From the NCBI GenBank assembly GCA_021774445.1, contig JAJFJA010000053.1, positions 1 to 51,522 on the forward strand: a DNA stretch of 51,522 nt, written 5' to 3'. The DNA is from Alphaproteobacteria bacterium (GTDB lineage Bacteria; Pseudomonadota; Alphaproteobacteria; UBA6615). Positions 36,247-44,804 of this stretch are shown one piece after another. Made by a program: the position numbers and the translations under genes. The notes below the pieces were generated by a model. That model did not search any database, was not told where the DNA came from, and was given only the letters and a program-made list of their open reading frames with translations. Each line of letters opens with the position of its first letter. Position 1 is the first letter of the stretch.

Positions 36247-36295
36247 ATCTCGGTCCTCTCCAGTTTACAAAGCATCGAACTTCCCGTGGTGCCGG

Positions 36296-37126
36296 TCAGG
36301 CCGGCTTGTGGCACGCGAATAGGCCGACCGCGACCCGTCCCTCAGCCAGATTGCGCCTGACCAGCGGCAGGATTTCGCCAGCACTCGGTCCCAGCACCAA
36401 ATGCAGGCCCAACGGCGGCGGCGACGGCATCGACGCGATTTTTTCCAGACCCTTATCGAGAAATGCTAACCCGGAGACCGAGCGGTCTTGCGCGTCGTCC
36501 ACAACGAAACCCGCCCCATCTAGATGGTCGCGTAACCTGCTCTGAGTGCACAGGAAACTGGCTTTCGGGTCGCGCGCCCAGGGCGCTGGATAGAGCGCTT
36601 CCCGGCCGTCAACCGCCAGGACGTCGTAGACCAGGAAACGGCCGCCCGGTTTCAGAACCGAAAAGATCCCGTTATAGAAAGCGAGTTTGTCGGCGATGTT
36701 CATCCCCACATGAAGTGTCCACGCCGCGTCGAACAGCGCTGCACCCAAGGTCGAGAGATTGGTCCCATCGCCTTGGACGAGCGTGACTTTATCGGCCAGC
36801 CCGGTCCATGCATTGAGCGCGCCGCCCGTTTCGCAAAAATCAGCGCTCAGATCCACGCCGGTGACGCGACATCCAGTCGTCTCAGCCAACCGGCGTGCCG
36901 GACCGCCAAGTCCGGATCCCACATCCAGCACATGCATGTCCGGCGTCACCCCCAACCGGTCGATAAGTTCGATGGTGACCTGCGCCCCGCCCAGATGAAA
37001 TTCGTCCACCGCGCCGAGGTCATCGATGGTCACTCTGTCCCGCGCTTTTCCCATCTTGGCCAATCCTTGGGTGATCCGGTCCAGTAGGCCGGGCGCCGCA
37101 TAATGTTGTTGTATAGCCTCATTCAT
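36296..37126 (-). CDS. Class I SAM-dependent methyltransferase
   Basis: 276 residues. Motif I VLDVGSGLGGPARRLAE, TGVDLSADFCE, and VLKPGGRFLVYDVLA are typical of the sarcosine/gamma-tocopherol-type Methyltransf_11 group. The ATG at 37126 is preceded by GGAGAGAAGC on the minus strand. It lies 57 nt downstream of a MarR gene on the same strand, so the two are probably one regulated unit. Small-molecule acceptor unknown. Confidence 0.85.
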   Translation of the reverse strand: MNEAIQQHYAAPGLLDRITQGLAKMGKARDRVTIDDLGAVDEFHLGGAQVTIELIDRLGVTPDMHVLDVGSGLGGPARRLAETTGCRVTGVDLSADFCETGGALNAWTGLADKVTLVQGDGTNLSTLGAALFDAAWTLHVGMNIADKLAFYNGIFSVLKPGGRFLVYDVLAVDGREALYPAPWARDPKASFLCTQSRLRDHLDGAGFVVDDAQDRSVSGLAFLDKGLEKIASMPSPPPLGLHLVLGPSAGEILPLVRRNLAEGRVAVGLFACHKPA

Positions 37127-37143
37127 AACTTGCTTCTCTCCGA

Positions 37144-37164
37144 TGTATGGTAAGTGCAGATACA
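37144..37164. promoter_or_regulatory. TGTAT...ATACA inverted repeat before the methyltransferase gene
   Basis: TGTAT (37144-37148) and ATACA (37160-37164) are reverse complements 11 nt apart in the short gap between the MarR and methyltransferase genes. The half-site matches the palindrome upstream of the MarR gene. Confidence 0.35.
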
Positions 37165-37183
37165 CATAAAATACCAAAAAATG

Positions 37184-37624
37184 CTAGCGTTGTGCGATCG
37201 CATGCACCGCGCTGAGATCGTCGCTCAGCCGGCGCCAACGCTCGTCACCAAGGCTGGTAAGGACCTGACTCTGGACCCGGCGCCATAGCGGCAGGGCTTC
37301 CGCAAGTTTGCTTTGGCCAGCCTTGGTCAAGCGCACAACCCGTCGTCGGGCGTCGTCCGCCGCGACATTCTCGACGAAGCCGTCTCGAACCATCACTTGC
37401 AGATTGCGGGTGAGCGTGGTCCGGTCCATCGCCATCTCGTCAGCCAGCCGGCCGACCGTAATCTCGCCGAGAATATTCAGCGCCCCCAAGAGAGAGAATT
37501 GCGTGTTCTTTAGCCCGCTGGGCTTCAGCGCCTCGTCATAGAGCTTACCCGCCGTCCGGGCGCTTTTGCGCAGAGTAAAACAAACGCATTTCGCGGTAGC
37601 ACCGCTGGCATCCAGGTCGGTCAA
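37184..37624 (-). CDS. MarR-family transcriptional regulator
   Basis: 146 residues. Winged-helix core with NTQFSLLGAL, GRLADEMAMDRTTLTRNLQ and a DDARRRVVRLTKAG wing. The TTG at 37624, with AGGA just upstream, is preferred because the longer frame starts at 37690 within a TTGACA promoter box and crosses a palindrome. Probably autoregulated and co-transcribed with the methyltransferase. Confidence 0.8.
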   Translation of the reverse strand: MTDLDASGATAKCVCFTLRKSARTAGKLYDEALKPSGLKNTQFSLLGALNILGEITVGRLADEMAMDRTTLTRNLQVMVRDGFVENVAADDARRRVVRLTKAGQSKLAEALPLWRRVQSQVLTSLGDERWRRLSDDLSAVHAIAQR

Positions 37625-37650
37625 GTCGAATCCTATGTCCGTTCTAACAG

Positions 37651-37690
37651 TGTATGCATATACACATATATATCGGTCGACGAATGTCAA
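37651..37690 (-). promoter_or_regulatory. Promoter and operator of the MarR-methyltransferase unit
   Basis: On the minus strand TTGACA (37690-37685) is followed after 16 nt by TATGTG. The palindrome TGTAT-N4-ATACA (37651-37664) lies directly downstream, near the likely transcription start, where a bound repressor would block initiation. Confidence 0.5.
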
Positions 37691-37796
37691 CAGGAATGGC
37701 GCCAGGGGTCCGTCATCGGGCTCTCAGCGATCTTCCGGCGCAACGTCACTTAAGCGCAGCGTGTGGGCGGCAATATCATCCAGGTCATCGGATAGG

Positions 37797-38138
37797 TGCA
37801 CCCGCCGGTTCGACCAGATCCGCCCGAAGGTCTCCAAGCTCGCCGCCATCATGGACGGCGCAGAGACCGACGTGCTGGCCTACATGACCTTCCCCAAGGA
37901 GCACCGGACTAAGCTCCACAGCACGAATCCGATCGAGCGTCTCAACGGCGAGATCAAGCGCAGGACCGACGCCGTCGGCATCTTCCCCAACGACGACGCC
38001 ATCGTCCGTCTGGTCGGCGCACTCCTGCTCGAGCAGAACGACGAATGGGCCGTTCAGCGGGCCAGCTACATCACCCTGGAAACCATCAGCCAGATGAGCG
38101 ACGATCCTCTGATCAGCCTGCCAGCCGTGGCCGACTGA
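37797..38138 (+). pseudogene. IS256-family transposase, C-terminal fragment
   Basis: About 113 residues that match the C-terminus of mutator-type transposases: AETDVLAYMTFPKEHR, KLHSTNPIERLNGEIKRRTD with the catalytic Glu, VGIFPNDDAIVRLVGA and LLEQNDEWAVQRA. The N-terminal two thirds, including both catalytic Asp residues, are absent. The matching terminal repeat follows at 38179. Non-functional. Confidence 0.9.
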
Positions 38139-38178
38139 TCATCCCGGCCTTGCCGGAGCGCGCGGCCAGCAGCGGCCG

Positions 38179-38203
38179 AGCTACACCACGCCACGGGACA
38201 CGA
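38179..38203. repeat. Right terminal inverted repeat of the IS256-family remnant
   Basis: Blocks AGCTACACCAC (38179-38189) and GGGACACGA (38195-38203) separated by 5 nt. They are the exact reverse complement of the blocks at 42289-42313, which have the same 5-nt spacing. Confidence 0.75.
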
Positions 38204-38312
38204 TCGATTGGATCGACTAGCGTATGGCGCGATATGGGCAGATGACCCAATCTTAGTCTCTGATTCGGATTAAGAATTACGGCATGCCCAACAGAAACGA
38301 AGGAAAACGGAC

Positions 38313-38627
38313 ATGAAGAAATCACACCTCATGGCGGCTCTCGTTCTCGCCGGCCTTCTTGCCGGACCGATCGCGGGCTGTACTAGCACGCCAACGCGTG
38401 AAAGCACGGGTGAGTTCATCGACGACGCGGCCATCAGCGGCAAGGTGCGCGCCCAGCTTATCGGCGACAAGGATCTGAACGTGTTGAAGATCGATGTGAC
38501 GACCTTCAAAGGAGTCGTCCAGCTGAGCGGCTTCGTGGACTCGGCGTCTATCAAGGCGCGCGCCGGCACGGTGGCTGCCGGTGTCGAAGGAGTCAAAGAG
38601 GTACGCAACAACCTGGTCATAAAGTAG
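38313..38627 (+). CDS. BON-domain lipoprotein
   Basis: 104 residues. Lipoprotein signal ending LAGPIAGC (lipobox IAGC, Cys23), then one BON domain (DDAAISGKVRAQLIGD, KIDVTTFKGVVQLSGFV, VEGVKEVRNNLVIK). BON domains bind membranes in the periplasm, and such proteins (OsmY/DolP-like) are stress-related. Start supported by AAGGA upstream. It sits just inside the IS256 repeat and 14 nt before the next gene. Confidence 0.87.
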   Translation: MKKSHLMAALVLAGLLAGPIAGCTSTPTRESTGEFIDDAAISGKVRAQLIGDKDLNVLKIDVTTFKGVVQLSGFVDSASIKARAGTVAAGVEGVKEVRNNLVIK

Positions 38628-38641
38628 CCCGAGGTGGTTCG

Positions 38642-39313
38642 ATGCGCCGGCGCACGCTACTGACTTCGTTTCTTGCCGGGACGGCAGTGTGCGTCTTGCC
38701 GCGCTACGCATCAGCCGCCATGGCTACTGTGTTGCGGACTGAGGCCGCCAACCAGCGGTTTTCGGTCCTCTACAAGGATCAAAGAATCGGCGCGCACACG
38801 GTCACTTTTGCTACTGAAACCGGGCAAACTCGAGTCACGACCGAGATCAATCTCGTCGTCAAGGCGCTTTTCTTCACAGTGTACGCCTTCAACCATCGCT
38901 CGGAGGAGATCTGGTCTGACGAGCGCCTGATGTCGCTGAGCAGCGAGACGGTGGAGGACGGCGAGACGATCCAGGTCAAAGGCGCGGCGACGCCCAAAGG
39001 CTTTCGCGTCGTCAGCAAGGCCGGCCCCTTCATCGCGGCGTCAGGCTCCTTGACGTCGAACAGCATGTGGACGGAAACGTTGGTGGAGCAGGACTTGGTG
39101 ATCGACGCGCATCATGGCGGGGTCATCGGCGTCAGTGTGCGCAAGATTGCTGATGAGCAAATTGCGATCGCCGGCCGCCGAATTCGGACAACGCGCTACC
39201 GCTTCATCACGCCTAATTTGGCCGGCAGCATCTGGTATGACGATTCGAGCCGATGGGTCCAGGGGGAGTTCGAGCGCGACGGCGCTCTAATCCAATATCG
39301 CCTTGATCCATAA
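38642..39313 (+). CDS. Exported DUF6134-like protein
   Basis: 223 residues with an N-terminal signal (MRRRTLLTSFLAG, Tat-like arginines) cleaved near ASAA. The body alternates beta strands (YKDQRIGAHTVTFATETG, then LVVKALFFTVYAFNHRSEE) and resembles DUF6134 periplasmic proteins of unknown function. Probably co-transcribed with the BON lipoprotein gene. Confidence 0.65.
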   Translation: MRRRTLLTSFLAGTAVCVLPRYASAAMATVLRTEAANQRFSVLYKDQRIGAHTVTFATETGQTRVTTEINLVVKALFFTVYAFNHRSEEIWSDERLMSLSSETVEDGETIQVKGAATPKGFRVVSKAGPFIAASGSLTSNSMWTETLVEQDLVIDAHHGGVIGVSVRKIADEQIAIAGRRIRTTRYRFITPNLAGSIWYDDSSRWVQGEFERDGALIQYRLDP

Positions 39314-39349
39314 ATTCCCCGTTCCCGGCAGGCGATGGAGTGCTTAGAC

Positions 39350-40339
39350 ATGACGGTCAAACGATTGCTCCTCCTAACAGGCACCGTCGTCGCAGCGGCG
39401 GGTTTGGCCTCATGCCAGGTGCCGATTACGATCGCCAAGCGCGCGCCTGTCACCATTTCCACCGCGAGTCCCGGCGCGATATACCACCCGGTGGGCAACG
39501 CCATCTGCCGCATAGTCAACCTCACCCACCTCAACGATCCGGTGAAGCGCTGCCGGGCGATCCAATCGGCCGGGGCGGTAGCGAATGTCGAGAAGGTGCG
39601 CAGCGGCGAATCGACATTCGGCCTAACCCAATCCGATCTCGCCTTCGGCGCGTTTCGCGGTGAGGGGTTGTTCGCCGCGGTTGGGCCCGATCCCGATCTG
39701 CGCAGCGTCGTAGCGCTGCACCGGCAATCCTTCACCGTCATCTCCCGCGCCGATTCCGCGATACACGATTTTGAGGATCTGCGCGGCCGACGTGTTGGCA
39801 TCGGCAATAGAGGCGCCGGCTACACCTTCACGCGCGACGTCGTGCTCCGCTTCTACGGCTGGAAGATCTCGGACTTCGACCGCGCCCTGGAGCTCGGTCC
39901 AAGCGAGCAGAATGAGCTGCTGTGCGACAACCGGGTCGACGCCGTCATCTACGAAACGGCGCACCCCGACGGCTTGACACAGGAAGCGACAAGCGATTGT
40001 GGGGCGCGGCTCGTCCGCGTCGTGGGACCGTCCATCGACCGGCTGCTTTCAGCGCACGCCTATTATTTGGCCTCGGTCATCCCGGGCGGTATCTACGAAG
40101 GCAATGCGGCCGATACGCCGACTTTCGGAACACAGACATTGCTCGTGACGTCGGCGCGGCAGCCTGACGATCTCGCCTATGCCGTGGCCAAGGCAGTGTT
40201 CGAGGATCTTGCCGATTTCCGCCGCTTGCATCCGGCGCTATGGATGCTCAAGAGGAAAGACATGGTGCCGAGCGAGGCCGTGATGCCAATTCATCCAGGG
40301 GCGCTCAAGTATTATCGAGAGGCAGGGCTTCTGCGGTAG
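39350..40339 (+). CDS. TAXI-family TRAP-type binding lipoprotein
   Basis: 329 residues. The signal ends with the lipobox LASC (Cys22). The mature domain opens with ISTASPGAIYHPVGNAICR, the TAXI-family start, then FGLTQSDLAF and RVGIGNRGAGYTFTRDV. TAXI proteins deliver carboxylates to TRAP permeases, but no DctM/DctQ genes are near. The ATG at 39350 has GGAG upstream. The 3' end overlaps the convergent cfa gene by 28 nt. Confidence 0.85.
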   Translation: MTVKRLLLLTGTVVAAAGLASCQVPITIAKRAPVTISTASPGAIYHPVGNAICRIVNLTHLNDPVKRCRAIQSAGAVANVEKVRSGESTFGLTQSDLAFGAFRGEGLFAAVGPDPDLRSVVALHRQSFTVISRADSAIHDFEDLRGRRVGIGNRGAGYTFTRDVVLRFYGWKISDFDRALELGPSEQNELLCDNRVDAVIYETAHPDGLTQEATSDCGARLVRVVGPSIDRLLSAHAYYLASVIPGGIYEGNAADTPTFGTQTLLVTSARQPDDLAYAVAKAVFEDLADFRRLHPALWMLKRKDMVPSEAVMPIHPGALKYYREAGLLR

Positions 40340-41598
40340 GAATGAGCGGCTTCAGCAGGAGAATAAACTTCCGACCGCGGCATTGATGAATCCGCGATTG
40401 CAGCCTGCCTGCGTTCCCAGTCGATCATATAGTCCCTCGTAAAAGGCAGGGACTCCTGCCGTTTCGTAAGCTGAATCTGGAATACCATCATAGATCGATG
40501 CCGAAACCCAAGCTCGCAAAGCGCGAGGTAAAACCACCACATGCGGGCGAAGCGCTCATCATAGAGATTGAGCACCTCATCCCACGCTTCGACAAATCGA
40601 CCGCGCCACTTCCTAAGGGTCTCAGCGTAATGCAGTCGAAGTATCTCGACGTCGGTTACGATAAGCTCGGACTCTTCTATCGCCGCAAATACCTCTGAGA
40701 GCGACGGAATGTCGGCCCCTGGAAAGATATATTTTCGGATAAACGGGTTAATAGGGCCCGGCTTATCGGAGTAACCAACCGAATGGACAACCGCAACGCC
40801 ATCTTCATTCAGCAATCTACCTAACTTCCTGAAATACTCACGATATCGCTTATGCCCGACATGCTCAAACATGCCTACAGACACAATGCGATCATACTTC
40901 CCTTGTTCCTCTCGATAATCGCGCAAAATGAAGTGCGCTCTATTGGAAAGGTTAGCGGCGGAAGCGACCTCATTGCTCACTCTTTCCTGCTCATGACTGA
41001 GCGTAATTCCCGTCACATTAGCCCCGGCCTCGGCGGCAAGATAGAGCCCCAATCCGCCCCAACCAGAACCAATATCAAGTATCTTTAAGTCTTCCCGATG
41101 CAGGTACAGCTTTGACGCGATATGAATGATCTTGTTCCTCTGAGCTAAGTCGAGTCCGTCGTCCTTGGATCGGAAATAGGCACATGAATACTGACGCTGT
41201 CGGTCAAGGAAAGTGTCGTACAGATCAGTCGTTAGATCATAATGATGGGCGACGTTTTTTCGCGCCTGTTTCAGGCCGGCACTTGCCCCCAGCTTGCGGG
41301 CTAAGTTGGACAGAAACTGCGCATGAAAGCCGACTTCTAGATTATCGAGATTCAGCGCGACGATTTCCAAGAAGTCATAGATATCGCCCTCTTCAACGAC
41401 GAGCGTGCCGTCCATGAACGCCTCACCGATTCTGAGGCTTGGACGGAAAGCAAGCCAATTCCCGACCCACTTCGATGTAAGGCGCAGTGTGCACTTCGGT
41501 GATTCGCCGTCACCGTAGGACCTGGTTCGATCACTGGTGTCAATCAGTCTTACTGTACCCGATCGTATAAGGCGCTTCAAAAGAGCTTCGAATAGCAT
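40312..41598 (-). CDS. cfa: Cyclopropane-fatty-acyl-phospholipid synthase
   Basis: 428 residues. Transfers a methylene from SAM across the double bond of phospholipid acyl chains at the inner membrane. Motifs: VAHHYDLTTDLYDTFLD, YSCAYF, SAM loop DIGSGWGGLGLYLA, GMFEHVGHKRY and FIRKYIFPGADIPSLSE. The ATG at 41598 is preceded by GGAGG. GC content is visibly lower than in most of the window. Together with the IS remnants on both sides this points to acquired DNA. Confidence 0.92.
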   Translation of the reverse strand: MLFEALLKRLIRSGTVRLIDTSDRTRSYGDGESPKCTLRLTSKWVGNWLAFRPSLRIGEAFMDGTLVVEEGDIYDFLEIVALNLDNLEVGFHAQFLSNLARKLGASAGLKQARKNVAHHYDLTTDLYDTFLDRQRQYSCAYFRSKDDGLDLAQRNKIIHIASKLYLHREDLKILDIGSGWGGLGLYLAAEAGANVTGITLSHEQERVSNEVASAANLSNRAHFILRDYREEQGKYDRIVSVGMFEHVGHKRYREYFRKLGRLLNEDGVAVVHSVGYSDKPGPINPFIRKYIFPGADIPSLSEVFAAIEESELIVTDVEILRLHYAETLRKWRGRFVEAWDEVLNLYDERFARMWWFYLALCELGFRHRSMMVFQIQLTKRQESLPFTRDYMIDWERRQAAIADSSMPRSEVYSPAEAAHSYRRSPASR

Positions 41599-42288
41599 GA
41601 GTTTGCCTCCACGTCCGGGATTAATAATGACTTGCAACCGAACTACCGGCCCGGGGCCACTCTTACCCTCCACTGAGTGCCGGATATTCGATCTTTCACG
41701 GGCGAAGTCGTTCTTTCGCTTCGGTACGATACTTCCGGGAAATCTCGGTTGGCGTCTTTTGTGCCGGTCGGCTTCCCGTTATCCGTTGTGTGGTCCCCGC
41801 GCTCGCCGCACATTGCATCATCGGCGCAGCAGCTATGCACAATAAGCCAATCTGTCGCGGTCACTGCCAGCGGCACATATTCCTTATCTGAGGCAGCACA
41901 AGCCAATGCGGTGTACCGGCCGAAGCTGATCCAATCCTCCAATGTTCGTTATTGATGCGGTGGACGTCTCCCCTCCAACGGTATCTCTATGTGACGATCT
42001 GAGAACGCGTTGGTCTAACGGCCAGTCCAAGTATTAGCATATGAACGGCTGTTATTGGGCTACAACCGGCTGTTTCGCGCCGTGCGTTGGAATGACCGGT
42101 TGGCGATCCGAAAGCGGACATCCAAGGGTGAGCGTCTCGGGGGTCGGGTCGACAGCAGTCATCTAGCCTGCACCAAAAGGGTTCCCTTACGATGCATCGG
42201 TCCACGGTTCTCTAAGCCGTTGGAATCGTTGAAGCGGGAATGCCGCAAAGGGGCGGTGCAAATTGGCTGTTCGCGGGTCTTCTCGGGG
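41599..42288. other. Gene-poor stretch between cfa and the IS256 remnant
   Basis: About 690 nt. Overlapping open frames occur on both strands (for example 41643-41942 minus) but none shows a recognisable family or a convincing ribosome site. It should hold the cfa promoter near 41600-41700. I see nothing else definite. Confidence 0.5.
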
Positions 42289-42313
42289 TCGTGTCCCCAT
42301 CGGTGGTGTAGCT
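42289..42313. repeat. Left terminal inverted repeat of the IS256-family remnant
   Basis: TCGTGTCCC (42289-42297), 5 nt, GTGGTGTAGCT (42303-42313). Both blocks are the reverse complement of those at 38179-38203. It lies 75 nt before the transposase start, as expected for the left end. Confidence 0.75.
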
Positions 42314-42388
42314 GGTCGGCGGGTTGGTCATCGGCGCTTTCCATTAGGGTCAGGTTGCGAGACCGACCTTTGACCGGAGAGAGCACCG

Positions 42389-42775
42389 ATGACCGACGAC
42401 ATGATGACCCTGCGCAGGCTCGTGGAGAAGACGCCGGACGCGGATCTGCTTCGTGAGATGATCGGCTTTGCCGCGGAGCCGCTGATGGAACTGGAGGTGG
42501 GCGCGGCGACCGGCGCCGGCTATGGCGAGAAGAACCCGCTGCGTCAAGCTCAGCGCAATGGCTATCGCGACCGGGACTGGGCGACGCGGGCCGGGACCGT
42601 CGAGCTGCGCATTCCGAGGCTCCGGAAGGGATCCTACTTTGCCTCGTTCCTCGAACCTCGTCGTATGGCCGAGAAGGCGCTGACGGCGGTGATCCAGGAA
42701 GCCTACGTGCAGGGTATCTCGACGCGCTCGGTCGACGATCTGGTCAAAGCGACGCCGGCATGCCAGATCCCTTGA
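42389..42775 (+). pseudogene. IS256-family transposase, N-terminal fragment
   Basis: 128 codons. It begins [14 protein letters not shown] after a good GGAGAGAG site. [20 protein letters not shown] and [21 protein letters not shown] are the conserved start of mutator-type transposases. Homology stops after DDLVKA and the frame ends nine residues later. The catalytic region is missing. Non-functional. Confidence 0.9.
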
Positions 42776-42828
42776 CCCGGCGCCCCCGACCGGGCAGGGA
42801 GACGTCTTGAAACAACCAGAAATCACCG

Positions 42829-43830
42829 ATGCCGCGAATTTTTCTTACTCATGATCCCGTGTCCCGCGCCAATTACTATGGCGATAAGGCACTCGCCCGG
42901 CTCAGCGACCTGGGTGATTTGCGGTTGCATGACGATAGCGAACTCTTGTCCGGGGAGCGGTTGATTGCCGCGGCGGCGGGGGCCGAGATTATCGTTTCCT
43001 TCCGTACGACGCCGGGCGAGGCGGCTTTGTTCGACAAGTCACCGGATCTCGTCGCTTTTCTGCGCTGCGCGGTCGACATCCGCAACGTCGACGTCGCCGC
43101 CGCCTCCGAGAACGGCGTGCTGGTTACCAATGCCAGCCCCGGCTTTATCAACGCCGTGGTAGAGCTGGTTCTGGGCATGATTATTGACCTTGCCAGGGGC
43201 ATTACCCGCAGCACCGCGGCCTATCATCGCGGTGAGGTACCCGGGGTCGCCATGGGGCGCCAACTCGCCGGCAGCACCTTGGGGATTCTCGGCTACGGCA
43301 ACATTGGGCGGAACCTGGCCGCGGTCGCGAAAGCGCTTGGCATGAGGGTTCTTGTGAACGACCCCTATGCCACCGTCGAGGATCCGGCGATCGATCAGGT
43401 CGGCATGCTTGAGGTTATTGAGCGCTCGGACTTTGTTGTCTGCCTGGTCGTTGCCAACGACAAAACCGAAAACTTGCTTGATGCCGCGGCCTTTGCCCGC
43501 ATGAAACCCACCGCGTTCTTCATCAACGGGTCGCGTGGCAATCTCGTTGACGAGCGGGCGCTGCGAGAGGCCCTGGTCGCCGGTCGCATCGCCGGGGCGG
43601 CGATGGATGTTGGGCGCGCCCCGGATCAAATGCCGTCGCCCGACCTCGCGAAGCTGCCGAACGTTATCGCCACCCCCCATATCGGCGGGCTCACGCCGGC
43701 CGCCATCGAGGCGCAGGCCCTGGAGACCGTTGAACAAGTGCGTGCCCTGGTCTCCGGCCGTCTGCCTCATAACGCGGTGAACCCGGCGGCGGCTCATCGC
43801 CTTAGCCGGCTGGGCATCGCCCGCGCCTAG
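42829..43830 (+). CDS. D-isomer-specific 2-hydroxyacid dehydrogenase family protein
   Basis: 333 residues. NAD-binding motif LGILGYGNIGRNLA; catalytic Arg in NGSRGNLVDE; catalytic His in ATPHIGG. The usual DVFxxEP that carries the acid Glu reads DVGRAPDQMP here, a pattern I associate with one alphaproteobacterial subgroup, so chemistry may differ from glyoxylate or phosphoglycerate reductases. It lies 53 nt after an IS256 fragment and upstream of an SMP-30 lactonase gene, suggesting a role in sugar-acid oxidation or reduction. Confidence 0.87.
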   Translation: MPRIFLTHDPVSRANYYGDKALARLSDLGDLRLHDDSELLSGERLIAAAAGAEIIVSFRTTPGEAALFDKSPDLVAFLRCAVDIRNVDVAAASENGVLVTNASPGFINAVVELVLGMIIDLARGITRSTAAYHRGEVPGVAMGRQLAGSTLGILGYGNIGRNLAAVAKALGMRVLVNDPYATVEDPAIDQVGMLEVIERSDFVVCLVVANDKTENLLDAAAFARMKPTAFFINGSRGNLVDERALREALVAGRIAGAAMDVGRAPDQMPSPDLAKLPNVIATPHIGGLTPAAIEAQALETVEQVRALVSGRLPHNAVNPAAAHRLSRLGIARA

Positions 43831-43894
43831 CCGTGAATGTTGACGATTTCCGGCGCATCGGAGAGAGTTGCCGGCATTGACCCTGGAGGCGCCG

Positions 43895-44803
43895 ATGCTC
43901 ACCGACTCATTTCACGTCATCGACCCGCGATTCGCCGACTATGTCATGGGCAATGTCCATGTCGAAAAACTCTACACCGGTTGTCGCTGGGCCGAGGGCC
44001 CGGTCTATGTCGGCGATGGTCGCTTCCTACTGTGGAGCGACATCCCCAATAACCGCATTATGCGGTGGGACGAAACCGACGGCTCGGTAAGCGTCTTTCG
44101 CCAGCCTTCGAATAATAGCAACGGGCACACCCGTGATCGTCAGGGACGCTTGGTGAGCTGCGAGCATCAAGGTCGTCGTGTCACCCGCACGGAGTATGAC
44201 GGCACCATTAGCGTCCTTGCGGATAACTACCAGGGCAAGCGCCTCAACTCGCCCAACGACGTGGTGGTGAAATCTGACGGCAGTGTTTGGTTTACCGATC
44301 CGCCTTACGGCATTCTGTCGGAATATGAAGGTGATCAGGCAGAAAGCGAAATCGGCGCCAGTTATGTCTATCGCATCGACGGGGACAGCGGCGCGCTGTC
44401 GGTCGTCGCCGAGGATTTCGACAAACCCAACGGCCTTGCGTTTTCGCCTGACGAGAGCGTTCTCTATATCGCCGATACCGGCGCCTCCCACGATCCGGAT
44501 GGTCCACGGCACATCCGCGCGCTGGACGTCTCCGGCGATGGCCGGAACCTTAGCAACAGCCGTGTCCTCGCCACCTGCGACGTCGGGCTGTTCGACGGTT
44601 TCCGCTGCGATACCGACGGCAATATTTGGTCCAGCGCCGGCGACGGTGTCCATTGTTACCTGCCCGATGGCACTCTGATCGGCAAGATTTTGGTGCCCGA
44701 GGTCGTCGCCAATGTGACCTTCGGCGGCGTCAAGAAGAACCGCCTGTTCATCTGCGGCACCACATCGCTCTATTCGGTCTATCTAAACCGGCGCGGGGCG
44801 TGA
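43895..44803 (+). CDS. SMP-30/gluconolactonase-family protein
   Basis: 302 residues, a six-bladed beta-propeller lactonase. Metal-site segments: CRWAEGPVYV (Glu), LNSPNDVVVKSDGSVWFTDP (Asn) and the later FRCDTDGNIWSS (Asp). TGGAGG lies 5 nt before the ATG. It hydrolyses sugar lactones to aldonic acids in oxidative sugar pathways. It converges on a second SMP-30 gene with 1 nt between stops. Confidence 0.88.
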   Translation: MLTDSFHVIDPRFADYVMGNVHVEKLYTGCRWAEGPVYVGDGRFLLWSDIPNNRIMRWDETDGSVSVFRQPSNNSNGHTRDRQGRLVSCEHQGRRVTRTEYDGTISVLADNYQGKRLNSPNDVVVKSDGSVWFTDPPYGILSEYEGDQAESEIGASYVYRIDGDSGALSVVAEDFDKPNGLAFSPDESVLYIADTGASHDPDGPRHIRALDVSGDGRNLSNSRVLATCDVGLFDGFRCDTDGNIWSSAGDGVHCYLPDGTLIGKILVPEVVANVTFGGVKKNRLFICGTTSLYSVYLNRRGA

Positions 44804-44804
44804 C

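Noticed and set aside
37625..37690. Longer start for the second MarR protein
   Set aside because: The first codon would be part of a TTGACA promoter box and the added residues would be encoded by the operator palindrome.
41643..41942. Minus-strand frame upstream of cfa with several Cys residues
   Set aside because: No ribosome site, no family resemblance, and equally long frames exist on the opposite strand; left as unassigned sequence.
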